A stretch of 64,000 nt of DNA from Pseudoalteromonas sp. MMG010 (GTDB lineage Bacteria > Pseudomonadota > Gammaproteobacteria > Enterobacterales > Alteromonadaceae): the NCBI RefSeq assembly GCF_018100905.1, contig NZ_JAGJEG010000002.1:62001-126000 (forward strand), written 5' to 3'. Within the stretch, counting starts at the first letter, position 1, and each line of letters starts with the position of its first letter. The notes beneath the pieces were generated by a model. That model had not been told where the DNA came from. It saw only the letters and a list, made by a program, of their open reading frames with translations, and ran no database searches. The position numbers were made by a program, and so were the translations under genes. Shown piece by piece: positions 25,430 to 34,699 of the stretch.

Positions 25430-26893
25430 ATGCCAAGTAAGCAACGGGTCGTAGTTGTTGGGAATGGTATGGTTGGGCATCATTTAGTGCAACAACTTGT
25501 TACGCAAAATAAACTAACAGATCATTTAGATATTACCGTGTTAAGCGCAGAGGATAGACTCGCTTATGATCGCGTACAATTATCGTCTTTTTTTAGTGGC
25601 AAAACCGAAACTGATTTAGCATTAACGAATGAACAAACTTATGCTGATTGGGGGGTCACATTTGCTGTTAATGCAAAAGTAACCCACATTAATAAATCAG
25701 CTAAGTCAGTCACAACAGCCCAAGGTGAGCAATTTTTTTACGATAAATTAGTATTAGCTACGGGGTCTTTTCCTTTTGTACCGCCTATCCCAGGTAGTGA
25801 TGGTAAACATTGTTTAGTGTATCGCACTATAAACGATTTACATGCCATAAAAAAATCAGCAGCAGATAGTAAAGTCGGTGTTGTGATTGGCGGTGGTTTA
25901 CTGGGTCTTGAAGCGGCTAATGCCTTAAAAAAATTAGGCCTAGACACACATGTAATTGAATTTGCACCACAATTAATGGGTGTACAAGTCGATAGTGCTG
26001 GTGGTCGGTTATTAAAGCAAAAAATTAATGAATTAGGCGTGCATGTACACACCTCAATGGCGACAGAAAATATAATTAATGGAGATAACGCCCGTTATAA
26101 AATGTGTTTTAAAGGGGGAGAGACCCTTGAAACCGACATGATTTTATTTTCGCCAGGGATTCGTCCTTTTGATAATTTAGCGCGTGAATTTAATCTTGAA
26201 GTAGGCCCACGTGGCGGTATTGTGATTAATGATCAGTGCCAAACATCAACCCCCGATATTTATGCAATTGGCGAATGCGCGTTGTGGAATAATTTTATTT
26301 TTGGCTTAGTTGCCCCTGGTTACAGCATGGCTAAAGTGGCCGCAGAGCATATAGGCCAAACACACTCTGACGCACAGTTTAAAGGTGCCGACATGAGTAC
26401 AAAATTAAAACTCATGGGGGTAGAAGTCGGCTCTATTGGCGATGCGCATGCTAAAACCCCGGGAGCAAAGAGCTTCTTTTTTGAAGATCAACTCACAGGC
26501 GTGTATAAAAAAGTAGTCACGAATGCGCAAAGTACAAAATTAATTGGTGCAGTGTTAGTCGGCGATACCAGTGATTACGATAATTTACTGTTATATCACC
26601 TAAATTCGATAGAATTAACCGTCGCGCCCGAATCGCTTATCATGCCATTAGCGGCAGAAGTTGCCACACTCAGTGCAGCCGATTTACCCGATGATGCCAT
26701 TATCTGTGCGTGCCATAAAGTAGATAAACAAAGTATTACCCATGGCGTGTTAGCAGGGCATAACGACTTAGCCAAAATTCAACATTTAACAAAAGCCAGT
26801 ACAGGGTGTGGTGGGTGTGAAAAATTAGTGCAAAGCGTGATTGACCATACCTTAGCGCAATCGTTAGAGCTAAGTACGCATACTCCTGTATAA
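25430..26893 (+). CDS. nasB: FAD/NAD(P)-dependent electron-transfer subunit of assimilatory nitrate reductase (NasB-like)
   Basis: About 487 residues beginning PSKQRVVVVGNGMVGHHLVQQL. It has the FAD loop, LAYDRVQLSSFFSG, a second Rossmann motif VVIGGGLLGLEAA, and DIYAIGEC. It matches the N-terminal half of NirB. The C-terminal region ICACHKVDK...TGCGGC is a BFD-like [2Fe-2S] domain. No sirohaem domain is present, so it should pass electrons from NAD(P)H to NasA and not reduce nitrite itself. AGGTGA precedes the ATG at 25430. Confidence 0.85.
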   Translation: MPSKQRVVVVGNGMVGHHLVQQLVTQNKLTDHLDITVLSAEDRLAYDRVQLSSFFSGKTETDLALTNEQTYADWGVTFAVNAKVTHINKSAKSVTTAQGEQFFYDKLVLATGSFPFVPPIPGSDGKHCLVYRTINDLHAIKKSAADSKVGVVIGGGLLGLEAANALKKLGLDTHVIEFAPQLMGVQVDSAGGRLLKQKINELGVHVHTSMATENIINGDNARYKMCFKGGETLETDMILFSPGIRPFDNLAREFNLEVGPRGGIVINDQCQTSTPDIYAIGECALWNNFIFGLVAPGYSMAKVAAEHIGQTHSDAQFKGADMSTKLKLMGVEVGSIGDAHAKTPGAKSFFFEDQLTGVYKKVVTNAQSTKLIGAVLVGDTSDYDNLLLYHLNSIELTVAPESLIMPLAAEVATLSAADLPDDAIICACHKVDKQSITHGVLAGHNDLAKIQHLTKASTGCGGCEKLVQSVIDHTLAQSLELSTHTPV

Positions 26894-26943
26894 ACATCAC
26901 TGAAAAGTGCTTAACCCCAGTAAAAAATTTAAAAGAGATGACC

Positions 26944-29637
26944 ATGGCTAATAACATAACACAGCAACAGAGCCCTAGTTTAAAACAAACGACCTGTGCC
27001 TATTGTGGCGTAGGGTGTGGCGTTGACATTACCCTTACAAATAATACGCCGACAAAATTAGTGGGCATGGTTGATCACCCAGCTAATTTTGGTCGCTTAT
27101 GTGTTAAAGGTACGCATTTACTCGAAACAACCAGTAATGACAACCGTTTAACTGCTCCGCGTATTAATAATAAAGCGGTGAGTTGGCACGAAGCCACAGA
27201 TCATGTGGCTCAAGGATTTAACGATGTTATCGCTGAGCACGGCCCTGATAGTGTAGCATTTTACGTTTCAGGTCAATTACTTACAGAAGATTACTACATT
27301 GCTAATAAGCTGATGAAAGGCTACATTGGCTCGGGTAATATTGATACTAACTCACGCTTATGTATGTCATCGGCCGTGGCCGGTTATAAACGGGCGTTTG
27401 GTGAAGATGTTGTGCCTTGTAGTTATGATGATTTAGAACAAACACAGCTATTAATTTTAATTGGTTCTAATGCTGCATGGACTCACCCGGTATTATTTCA
27501 ACGTATGGAGCGAGCAAAACGGTTAAATCCCGCGATGAAAGTTATCGTGATTGACCCACGTAAAACCGACTCTGTTGAGCTTAGCGATCATTTTTTACAG
27601 TTAAAACCAGGCACCGATGCAGCACTATACAATGGTTTGTTAATGTATTTACATAAACAAAATCAAACTGATGATGCATTTATCGAGCAGCATACATCGG
27701 GGTTTAAACAAACGCTGTTACAAGCAAGTGAGTGGTCGATTACAAAGGTTGCTGAGTTTTGTGAGTTAAGTGTTGAGCAAGTGACTACGTTTTATCAAAT
27801 GTTTGCACAAAGCGACAGTGCTATTACTTTTTATTCAATGGGGATTAATCAATCTAATACAGGGGTTGATAAATGTAATGCGATTATCAATGCACATTTA
27901 GCGTCGGGAAAAATATTTAAACCGGGTAGTGGTCCATTTTCAATTACCGGTCAGCCAAATGCCATGGGGGGGCGTGAAGTCGGGGGCTTAGCTAATCAAT
28001 TAGCCGCCCATTTAGATATAGAAAACCCGCACCATCAATCATTAGTCAAACGCTTTTGGCAATCACCCACAATTGCCACCAAAGCCGGCGCTAAAGCCAT
28101 TGATATGTTTGATGAGATAGCCAAAGGTAAAATTAAAGCAGTATGGATTATGGCTACAAACCCCTTGGTAAGTTTACCCAATAGGCAAGCGATAAAACAG
28201 GCTCTTGCTAGTTGCGAGCTAGTGGTCGTGTCTGACTGTGTTGCTAAAAACGACACGCTTGAATATGCTAATGTTGTGTTACCCGCTACAGGCTGGATTG
28301 AAAAAGATGGGACGGTGACTAACTCTGAACGTCGGATCTCAAGGCAGCGCGGCTTAGTAGCGCCTTATGCAGGGGCAAAGCACGATTGGCAAATTATGTG
28401 TGAAGTGGCTAAAAAAATGGGTTTTTCGGGGTTTGAATTTAATCAACCCAGTGAAATATTTGCCGAGTGGGCGAGTATGACGGCGTTTGAAAATAACGGC
28501 CAACGTCAACTTAACTTATCAGGTCTGAGCCAATTAACCGCTCAGCAGTATGATCAACTTAAACCAGTACAATGGCCTGTTAATGCTGATAAACCTTACT
28601 TAAATGGCCAAGTATTTAGCGATTTACGCTTTAGTACCGACAATAAAAAAGCCCACTTTATTGCGATTACACCTAAATTACCTGAGCAAAAAACCTCAGC
28701 TGATTACCCCTTTGTTATGAATTCAGGGCGGGTACGAGATCAGTGGCATACGATGACTCGTACTGGAAAAGCCGCGACCTTAGCGTCACACGTAACTCGG
28801 CCTTACATAGAAATACACCCTGAAGATGCGAAAAAGCGAGCAATAAAGCACGATGATTTAGTACACGCCAACGCCATAACCGGGCGAGTTACAGCACATG
28901 CAAAAGTGAGTGATTCAGTGCGCAAAGGTGAGTGCTTTATGCCGATCCATTGGAATCAACAGTTTGCGTCATCCGCGAATGTAAGCCAATTGTACCAATC
29001 GGTTGCTGATCCAATCTCAGGGCAACCTGAGAGTAAACACGCCGCGGTGAATATAGAGCGTGCTGAATATAGCCAGTATATGCAAATTTTTGTGAATCAA
29101 AGTTTAACGTTTACTGCAGATTTTTGGCTTAAAGTAATCGCAAATAATTGTGTTAATTATCAACTTGCGTTGATAAAACCCGAAGATGATTTACTTTATT
29201 GGTGTCAAAGTGTCAGTGGTTTACAAGGACAGTGGTCAGGACAAAGTACTGAGCAGGGAACACATATTCAATGTTTACAAAATAATCGCTTAGTGTTTGC
29301 AGCCATAATGACGCAGCAGCAACAGGTGGTGTCACTTGAGTGGGTAAACCATTTATTTTCACAAAACACGTTAAGTTATGTGCAATTGCAGGGTCTACTA
29401 AGTGCAACCCCAGATGCAGAGTTTACTCAAGGGCGACAAATTTGTAGTTGTTTTAAGGTACGAGAAAACCCTATTATAGAAGCAATAAAAACTGGTTGTA
29501 ACAGTGTTGAATTATTAGGTGAACAATTAAAGTGTGGAACGAATTGTGGCTCATGTAAAACAGAGCTTAGCCAATTGGTTAAACAACATGGTAGATTATA
29601 TACAGAAGAAATAATTGATGTGGCTGTTTTATCTTAA
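26944..29637 (+). CDS. nasA: Assimilatory nitrate reductase, catalytic subunit
   Basis: A molybdopterin-guanine-dinucleotide enzyme of about 897 residues. The N-terminal [4Fe-4S] cysteines are in CAYCGVGCGVDI and RLCVKG. Mo-bis-MGD regions include SRLCMSSAVAGYKRAFG, WIMATNPLVSLP and NSGRVRDQWHTMTRTGKA. A C-terminal BFD-like [2Fe-2S] domain carries ICSCFKV and CGTNCGSC. There is no Tat signal, so the enzyme is cytoplasmic and assimilatory. The ATG at 26944 has AAGAGA upstream; an ATG two codons earlier is possible. It follows nasB. Confidence 0.94.
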   Translation: MANNITQQQSPSLKQTTCAYCGVGCGVDITLTNNTPTKLVGMVDHPANFGRLCVKGTHLLETTSNDNRLTAPRINNKAVSWHEATDHVAQGFNDVIAEHGPDSVAFYVSGQLLTEDYYIANKLMKGYIGSGNIDTNSRLCMSSAVAGYKRAFGEDVVPCSYDDLEQTQLLILIGSNAAWTHPVLFQRMERAKRLNPAMKVIVIDPRKTDSVELSDHFLQLKPGTDAALYNGLLMYLHKQNQTDDAFIEQHTSGFKQTLLQASEWSITKVAEFCELSVEQVTTFYQMFAQSDSAITFYSMGINQSNTGVDKCNAIINAHLASGKIFKPGSGPFSITGQPNAMGGREVGGLANQLAAHLDIENPHHQSLVKRFWQSPTIATKAGAKAIDMFDEIAKGKIKAVWIMATNPLVSLPNRQAIKQALASCELVVVSDCVAKNDTLEYANVVLPATGWIEKDGTVTNSERRISRQRGLVAPYAGAKHDWQIMCEVAKKMGFSGFEFNQPSEIFAEWASMTAFENNGQRQLNLSGLSQLTAQQYDQLKPVQWPVNADKPYLNGQVFSDLRFSTDNKKAHFIAITPKLPEQKTSADYPFVMNSGRVRDQWHTMTRTGKAATLASHVTRPYIEIHPEDAKKRAIKHDDLVHANAITGRVTAHAKVSDSVRKGECFMPIHWNQQFASSANVSQLYQSVADPISGQPESKHAAVNIERAEYSQYMQIFVNQSLTFTADFWLKVIANNCVNYQLALIKPEDDLLYWCQSVSGLQGQWSGQSTEQGTHIQCLQNNRLVFAAIMTQQQQVVSLEWVNHLFSQNTLSYVQLQGLLSATPDAEFTQGRQICSCFKVRENPIIEAIKTGCNSVELLGEQLKCGTNCGSCKTELSQLVKQHGRLYTEEIIDVAVLS

Positions 29638-29672
29638 CGTGCATTTAAAGTCGCATTAAAAATAGGAAAACT

Positions 29673-30671
29673 ATGAGTAATGACTTCAGTCAATATATAA
29701 AATTGATAGGAAAAGGTAAAAAAGCAGGTAAGTATTTAGATTTTCAACAAGCACAAGATGCCATGAGTGCGGTACTTGAAAAAAAAGCCACCGCAGAACA
29801 GGTTGGTGCTTTTTTAATGCTATTGCGGGTACGTGAAGAATCAGAACAAGAATTAGCTGGTTTTTTAACGGCCACTAAAACCAAAACAATGCGTAGTTTA
29901 AGTTCGCTTACACCGGTTGATATTGATTTAGGTTGTTATGCCGGAAAAAGACGCCACCAATTTTGGTTAATGTTGGCTATTAAAACCATGGTACAGCATG
30001 GATATACCTTTTTTTTACATGGAACCAGTGAGCCACACTCGCAGCGTTTGTATTTAAAACAAGTATGGCAAGAACTTGGCTACGAAGTATCGACTACCGT
30101 AGAGCACGCCAATAAAATGATTGCCACCGTTGGCGCTTGTTACATGGATTTAGCGGTGATCAATCCAGCACTTGATGAATTGATTCAGCTACGTGAAACC
30201 TTAGGCCTGCGTTCTTGCGCTAACACATTAGCACGTATGTTAAACCCGTCTAACGCTGCGGTAAGTTTACACGGCGTGTATCATCGTGATTTTGATTTGC
30301 GTCATATTGAAGTCGCTAAATTATTAAATGAAAATAATGTGGCATGTTTTCGTGGTGATGGTGGCGAAATTGAACTTAACCCTGAACGAGAATGCATTGT
30401 ACATCGGGTGTTTAATAACCATATTGAAAGCATTACGTTCCCGCAATTATTACCTAGCTGGCAAACTAAAGACCGTGAACTATCAAGTGCTAAGCTTGAG
30501 CAAGTGTGGCTTGCACAGCAAAGTGATGAATACGGTGAAGCTGCGATTATTGGGACTATTGCCGTGATGTTGTATTTAATCGCCCCTAATTCGGTTGAAA
30601 TGTGTTTAAATAAAGCCAAACAACTATGGCAGCAGCGTGATAAAAACGCACAAACACAAAGGAGCAAATAA
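29673..30671 (+). CDS. YbiB/TrpD2-family glycosyltransferase-like protein
   Basis: The 332 residues resemble anthranilate phosphoribosyltransferase in fold (KATAEQVGAFLMLLRVREESEQELAGF), but the PRPP motif GTGGD is replaced by DLGCYAGKRRHQFW. This is typical of the TrpD2/YbiB family, whose E. coli member binds nucleic acids. It is not a second TrpD. In many nitrate-assimilation operons a gene of this type lies next to nasA; its role there is unknown. Its stop overlaps the ribosome site of moaA. Confidence 0.82.
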   Translation: MSNDFSQYIKLIGKGKKAGKYLDFQQAQDAMSAVLEKKATAEQVGAFLMLLRVREESEQELAGFLTATKTKTMRSLSSLTPVDIDLGCYAGKRRHQFWLMLAIKTMVQHGYTFFLHGTSEPHSQRLYLKQVWQELGYEVSTTVEHANKMIATVGACYMDLAVINPALDELIQLRETLGLRSCANTLARMLNPSNAAVSLHGVYHRDFDLRHIEVAKLLNENNVACFRGDGGEIELNPERECIVHRVFNNHIESITFPQLLPSWQTKDRELSSAKLEQVWLAQQSDEYGEAAIIGTIAVMLYLIAPNSVEMCLNKAKQLWQQRDKNAQTQRSK

Positions 30672-30672
30672 C

Positions 30673-31644
30673 ATGTTAAACGATAAATTTGGTCGTCAGT
30701 TTAACTATTTGCGGTTGTCGATCACCGATGTCTGCAATTTTAGTTGCACTTATTGTTTACCAGATGGGTATCAATGTGACACCCCGCGAGACTTTTTATC
30801 TAAAGACGAAATAACCACTTTAGTGAATGCTTTTGCACAACTTGGTACAAAAAAAGTACGTATAACCGGCGGTGAGCCTTGTTTACGTAAAGATGTTACC
30901 GATATTATTAAATTGTGTAAAAACACCCCAAATATAGAAAAAGTAGCGATTACAACCAACGGTTTTAATTTAATCAATAAAATTGATGAATTTGCAGAAG
31001 CGGGTTTAGATGCATTAAATGTCAGTATTGATAGTTTAAATCCTAGTATGTTTAAATTGATCACCGGCCACGATAAGTTGCAGCAAATTATTAAAGGGAT
31101 TGAGCGAGCGCAGCAGTTAGGTATTAAAGATATAAAAATTAATGCAGTGCTTGCTAAGCAATTCAATAAAAATCAATTAAGCGACTTTTTACACTGGATA
31201 AAAACCAATAAAGTGACCGTTAGATTTATAGAATTAATGGAAACAGGGTACACAAGTGAATTTTTTGAACTTAACCATTTGAGTGGCCAAACCATTAAAA
31301 ATGAATTATTAGCACAAGGTTGGTTACAAGTTGTTAGAGGTAAATTAAACGGCCCAGCAGAGGAGTACTTTCATCCTGAGTATCAGGGACGTATTGGTTT
31401 AATTATGCCCTACAGTAAAGATTTTTGTAAAACCTGTAATCGCCTGCGTGTATCAGCACTAGGAAAACTGCATTTATGCTTATTTGCCGAGCAAGGTATT
31501 GATTTACGCTCACTGCTTACAGAACAAGATATTCCTGGTACCGCTAAAGCGATAGAAGCGGCAATGAGTAATAAACACATTAGTCATGAGTTAGATAAAC
31601 GCTTAACGGGCGCCACCACTCATTTAGCTATGTTAGGTGGTTAA
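30673..31644 (+). CDS. moaA: GTP 3',8-cyclase MoaA
   Basis: MoaA starts molybdopterin synthesis from GTP by radical SAM chemistry. The ATG at 30673 (MLNDKFGRQFNYLRLSITD) has GGAG upstream and gives 323 residues. The SAM cluster is CNFSCTYC, and the C-terminal cluster is CKTCNRLRVS...LHLC. GGEP binds SAM, and the protein ends in the functional Gly-Gly. It is the first of seven tightly packed molybdopterin genes. Confidence 0.96.
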   Translation: MLNDKFGRQFNYLRLSITDVCNFSCTYCLPDGYQCDTPRDFLSKDEITTLVNAFAQLGTKKVRITGGEPCLRKDVTDIIKLCKNTPNIEKVAITTNGFNLINKIDEFAEAGLDALNVSIDSLNPSMFKLITGHDKLQQIIKGIERAQQLGIKDIKINAVLAKQFNKNQLSDFLHWIKTNKVTVRFIELMETGYTSEFFELNHLSGQTIKNELLAQGWLQVVRGKLNGPAEEYFHPEYQGRIGLIMPYSKDFCKTCNRLRVSALGKLHLCLFAEQGIDLRSLLTEQDIPGTAKAIEAAMSNKHISHELDKRLTGATTHLAMLGG

Positions 31645-31646
31645 GT

Positions 31647-32213
31647 TTGGCTTTTGTTGGGGTTGTGCTTGCAGGAGGTAAATCGTTACGCATGGGGCAA
31701 GATAAAGCCACTTTATTATTTAACAGCAAATCGTTACTTGATAATAGCGTAACATTATTGCGACGCGCTGGGGCCAGTGAAGTGTTAGTTAGTCGCAACA
31801 GTAATAGTAAAAACCCTGCATATATCAGCGATATTTACCCAAATAAGGGCCCGCTAGGTGGTATTTACTCTGCGTTAATGGCAAGCCCATTAGATGTTTT
31901 GATAAGTGCAGTGGATATGCCATTATTAACCCCCGCACAGCTAATTAATTTAGCCAATGCTGCAACTTTACAAGCGAATGATATGAACGCATGGCAGCTA
32001 AATAATGAGCCTCTGCCGGTGTATATAAAAAACACTCAAGCGGTAAAACAGCAACTAAGTGCAATTTTACTTAATAAACACGGCGGTAAGTCGATTAAAT
32101 ATTTTTTACATACTATTGGTGTACAATCAGTGATATGCAACGAAACGCACACCTTAATAAACACCAATACACCACAACAATTTAACGATGTGCTAGCGTC
32201 TCCTTTGGTTTAA
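31647..32213 (+). CDS. mobA: Molybdenum cofactor guanylyltransferase
   Basis: MobA attaches GMP to Mo-molybdopterin, giving the MGD cofactor that NasA needs. The 188 residues start from a TTG (MAFVGVVLAGGKSLRMGQDKA) because the GTP-binding LAGG loop must be included and no ATG lies before it. AGGTGG at the end of moaA serves as ribosome site. Other motifs are YPNKGPLGGIYSAL and SAVDMPLL. It is separated from moaA by two bases. Confidence 0.92.
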   Translation: MAFVGVVLAGGKSLRMGQDKATLLFNSKSLLDNSVTLLRRAGASEVLVSRNSNSKNPAYISDIYPNKGPLGGIYSALMASPLDVLISAVDMPLLTPAQLINLANAATLQANDMNAWQLNNEPLPVYIKNTQAVKQQLSAILLNKHGGKSIKYFLHTIGVQSVICNETHTLINTNTPQQFNDVLASPLV

Positions 32214-32245
32214 TTAACGCACATCCTAGACAAAAAGAAGAAATA

Positions 32246-32785
32246 ATGACTCATACAACAAAAGATAAAACTTCATTAAATATTGCGGTATTAACAGTCA
32301 GCGACACCCGTAATGATGAAACCGACAGCTCCGGTAATTACTTAGTACAAGCATTACAAGGTGCAGGGCATACATTAGCCGATAAAAGCATTGTTAAAGA
32401 CGATGTTTATCAAATGCGCGCCGTTGCTTCACAGTGGATTGCCGATAATACAATTCACGCTATTTTGGTTACGGGTGGCACAGGATTTACTGAGCGCGAT
32501 TCAACCCCAGAGGCATTTGCTCCTTTATTTGATAAGTCGGTAGATGGTTTTGGCGAATTGTTTAGGCATATTTCTTATGGTGAAATTGGTAACTCAACGA
32601 TTCAATCTCGTGCTTTAGCTGGTTTGGCGAATAACACGGTTATATTTTGTATGCCGGGCTCCACCGGTGCGTGCAAAACAGCATGGACGGGTATCATCGA
32701 AGATCAACTTGATTCAAGTCATCGGCCTTGTAATTTTGCCCCGCACATTACGATAGGTAAAAAATGTGAGTCACGGGAGCAATAA
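32246..32785 (+). CDS. moaB: Molybdenum cofactor biosynthesis protein B (MogA/MoaB family)
   Basis: The 179-residue MoCF-domain protein likely adenylylates molybdopterin before MoeA acts. It has [10 protein letters not shown] at the start, [18 protein letters not shown] in the middle and [14 protein letters not shown] near the end. MogA carries the same fold, but the neighbour order and short length point to MoaB. It supplies the adenylylation step, as no separate mogA is seen. Confidence 0.9.
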   Translation: MTHTTKDKTSLNIAVLTVSDTRNDETDSSGNYLVQALQGAGHTLADKSIVKDDVYQMRAVASQWIADNTIHAILVTGGTGFTERDSTPEAFAPLFDKSVDGFGELFRHISYGEIGNSTIQSRALAGLANNTVIFCMPGSTGACKTAWTGIIEDQLDSSHRPCNFAPHITIGKKCESREQ

Positions 32786-32786
32786 C

Positions 32787-33257
32787 ATGTTGAGTCATGT
32801 CGATGAGAACGGTCAAGCCCATATGGTCGATGTGTCTGTTAAAGACATTACCCTACGTGAAGCGCATGCAGAGGGGTTTATTAGTATGAGCCGCCTTGCT
32901 TTTGAGCAAGTGATTCAAAACGAAAATAAAAAAGGGGATGTACTGGGGGTTGCACGGATCGCAGGCATTCAAGGGGCAAAAAAATGTGCCGATTTAATAC
33001 CTCTTTGCCATCCGTTGGCATTAACCAAGGTGGCCGTTGACTTTGAAATAGACAAGGCCAAAACGCAAATAAAAATAACCAGCTATTGTAAATTAGCCGG
33101 TAAAACAGGGGTTGAAATGGAAGCGTTAACCGCGGTCTCTGTTGCTGCGCTAACCTTGTTTGATATGTGTAAAGCAGCCGATCCGACAATGCAAATCCAT
33201 GGTATACAAGTAACACAAAAAAGCGGAGGCAAACACGGTGACTGGCAGCGAGATTAA
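32787..33257 (+). CDS. moaC: Cyclic pyranopterin monophosphate synthase MoaC
   Basis: MoaC converts the MoaA product to cyclic pyranopterin monophosphate. The ATG at 32787 ([17 protein letters not shown]) follows the moaB stop by one base and has GGGAG seven bases upstream; it gives 156 residues. Key segments are [19 protein letters not shown] and [24 protein letters not shown]. The 3' end overlaps moaD by 20 bases. Confidence 0.95.
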   Translation: MLSHVDENGQAHMVDVSVKDITLREAHAEGFISMSRLAFEQVIQNENKKGDVLGVARIAGIQGAKKCADLIPLCHPLALTKVAVDFEIDKAKTQIKITSYCKLAGKTGVEMEALTAVSVAALTLFDMCKAADPTMQIHGIQVTQKSGGKHGDWQRD

Positions 33258-33516
33258 CAGCACAGGCAAAGTGACCTTACTGTTTTTTGGTCAATTAAAA
33301 GAGCGTTTAAACTGCGACTCATTGGTATATACCTTAACTGAACCCGCGACAATTGAGGCAATTAAACTCGATTTAGCTTCTCAGCAGCCTAATTGGCAAC
33401 CTTGGCTTTGCGAGCGAGAGCTATTAGCGGCACTTAATCAAACTATGGTCGGTAACGATACCGTGGTTAACAGTGGTGATGAACTTGCCTTATTTCCACC
33501 TGTAACAGGTGGTTAA
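33238..33516 (+). CDS. moaD: Molybdopterin synthase small subunit MoaD
   Basis: A ubiquitin-like sulfur carrier of 92 residues that starts at a GTG inside the end of moaC, with GGAGG eight bases upstream. [13 protein letters not shown] opens the fold, and [10 protein letters not shown] ends it with the Gly-Gly that MoeB adenylylates. Its stop TAA shares a base with the moaE ATG. Confidence 0.94.
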   Translation: MTGSEINSTGKVTLLFFGQLKERLNCDSLVYTLTEPATIEAIKLDLASQQPNWQPWLCERELLAALNQTMVGNDTVVNSGDELALFPPVTGG

Positions 33517-33971
33517 TGAGCATTTTAATAAAAGTACAAAGCGAAGATTTTGATCAAGGCGACTTACACAAGAGCTTAAGCGACAACAAACGTGATGGCG
33601 CAATTGTTACCTTCACTGGATTAGTGCGTGAATTTAGCGCAGGCGATAACGTAATTGCCCTTGAACTTGAACACTATCCCGGCATGACGCAGCAACTACT
33701 GCTTAAGATTGCCGAGCAAGCCAAAGTACGCTGGTCGTTAGGTAAAATAGTGATTGTACATCGAGTTGGGTATTTACCTTTGGGTGAGCAAATTGTGTTT
33801 GTTGGTGTGAGTAGTCAACATCGATTGGCGGCATTTGAAGGTGCGCAATTTATTATGGATTATTTAAAGAACCAGGCTACTTTTTGGAAAAAAGAGCATT
33901 TTGAACACAGTTCAAAGTGGGTTGAATTTAAACAAAGTGATAAACATGCACTGGATAAGTGGAAGTCATAA
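33516..33971 (+). CDS. moaE: Molybdopterin synthase large subunit MoaE
   Basis: The 151-residue catalytic subunit has DGAIVTFTGLVREF, ELEHYPGMT, VIVHRVGYLPLGEQIVFVGV and the late FWKKEH, where a Lys is catalytic in MoaE. It transfers MoaD-thiocarboxylate sulfur to the precursor. It overlaps moaD by one base (TAATG) and is followed immediately by the MOSC gene. Confidence 0.95.
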   Translation: MSILIKVQSEDFDQGDLHKSLSDNKRDGAIVTFTGLVREFSAGDNVIALELEHYPGMTQQLLLKIAEQAKVRWSLGKIVIVHRVGYLPLGEQIVFVGVSSQHRLAAFEGAQFIMDYLKNQATFWKKEHFEHSSKWVEFKQSDKHALDKWKS

Positions 33972-34616
33972 ATGCGCATAATATCAACGAATATTTCACC
34001 CGTTAAAACTCTACAGTACAAGGGTAAAATAGTTAAAACAGGCATATTTAAGCAACCCACTGAACAAAGTGTTGATATAAACACGTTTCATATTGTAGGT
34101 GATGAACAGGGCGACTTAGTTAATCATGGTGGGGTTGATAAAGCCGTGTATGCCTTTAGTGAAGGGCATTACGATTATTGGCGAAAAACACTTAATAACC
34201 CGCAACTGCGTTATGGCGTGTTTGGCGAAAACTTTACGATTTCTAAGCTCGATGAAGCGCAAATAGCCATTGGTGATAAAATCCGAATAGGCAGTGCTTT
34301 ACTTGAAGTGAGTCAACCACGTGTACCGTGTTTTAAGTTGGCAATCGCGCTTGATAATAAAGACAGCTTAAAGTTGTTTACTCGTTATTATCGCACCGGA
34401 GTCTATTTTAGAGTATTAGAGCCTGGCCAAGCTAAAACAGGAGACTCTGTGATTATTCAAAAAAAAGCACAGCAGAGTGTGTCTGTTATGACGTTGTTTC
34501 AGGCTTATTTTGATAATACATACCCAGACAAAGAAGCCATTTTACATCACGCATTAACCATTCCCGAACTAGCACAAGAATGGCGTTTAAAGTTACAAAA
34601 AAAGCTGTCGGTGTAA
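33972..34616 (+). CDS. MOSC-domain protein (YiiM-like)
   Basis: The 214 residues carry a MOSC fold with GDLVNHGGVDKAVYAF (about 41-56), YGVFGENFTI and the conserved Cys in RVPCFKL. YiiM uses Mo cofactor to reduce N-hydroxylated bases; a similar detoxifying role is possible. The ATG follows the moaE stop directly, so it is the last gene of the long sigma54 unit. Confidence 0.88.
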   Translation: MRIISTNISPVKTLQYKGKIVKTGIFKQPTEQSVDINTFHIVGDEQGDLVNHGGVDKAVYAFSEGHYDYWRKTLNNPQLRYGVFGENFTISKLDEAQIAIGDKIRIGSALLEVSQPRVPCFKLAIALDNKDSLKLFTRYYRTGVYFRVLEPGQAKTGDSVIIQKKAQQSVSVMTLFQAYFDNTYPDKEAILHHALTIPELAQEWRLKLQKKLSV

Positions 34617-34642
34617 ACACGAGTAATATTTACTTAATAAGT

Positions 34643-34683
34643 CACTAAACAGACTTATATCATCTAAGCCTGTTTAGTGTTTT
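34643..34683. terminator. Terminator after the MOSC gene
   Basis: CACTAAACAG (34643-34652) and CTGTTTAGTG (34670-34679) pair over ten bp, followed by TTTTG. It ends the nas-moa unit and also lies just beyond the convergent protease gene. Confidence 0.7.
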
Positions 34684-34699
34684 GTATCATCAAAAGTAC

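Noticed and set aside
25430-26893. Nitrite reductase large subunit NirB
   Set aside because: The protein lacks the sirohaem/[4Fe-4S] half and is about 360 residues too short.
29673-30671. Second anthranilate phosphoribosyltransferase
   Set aside because: The PRPP-binding GTGGD motif is absent; the TrpD2/YbiB family fits better.
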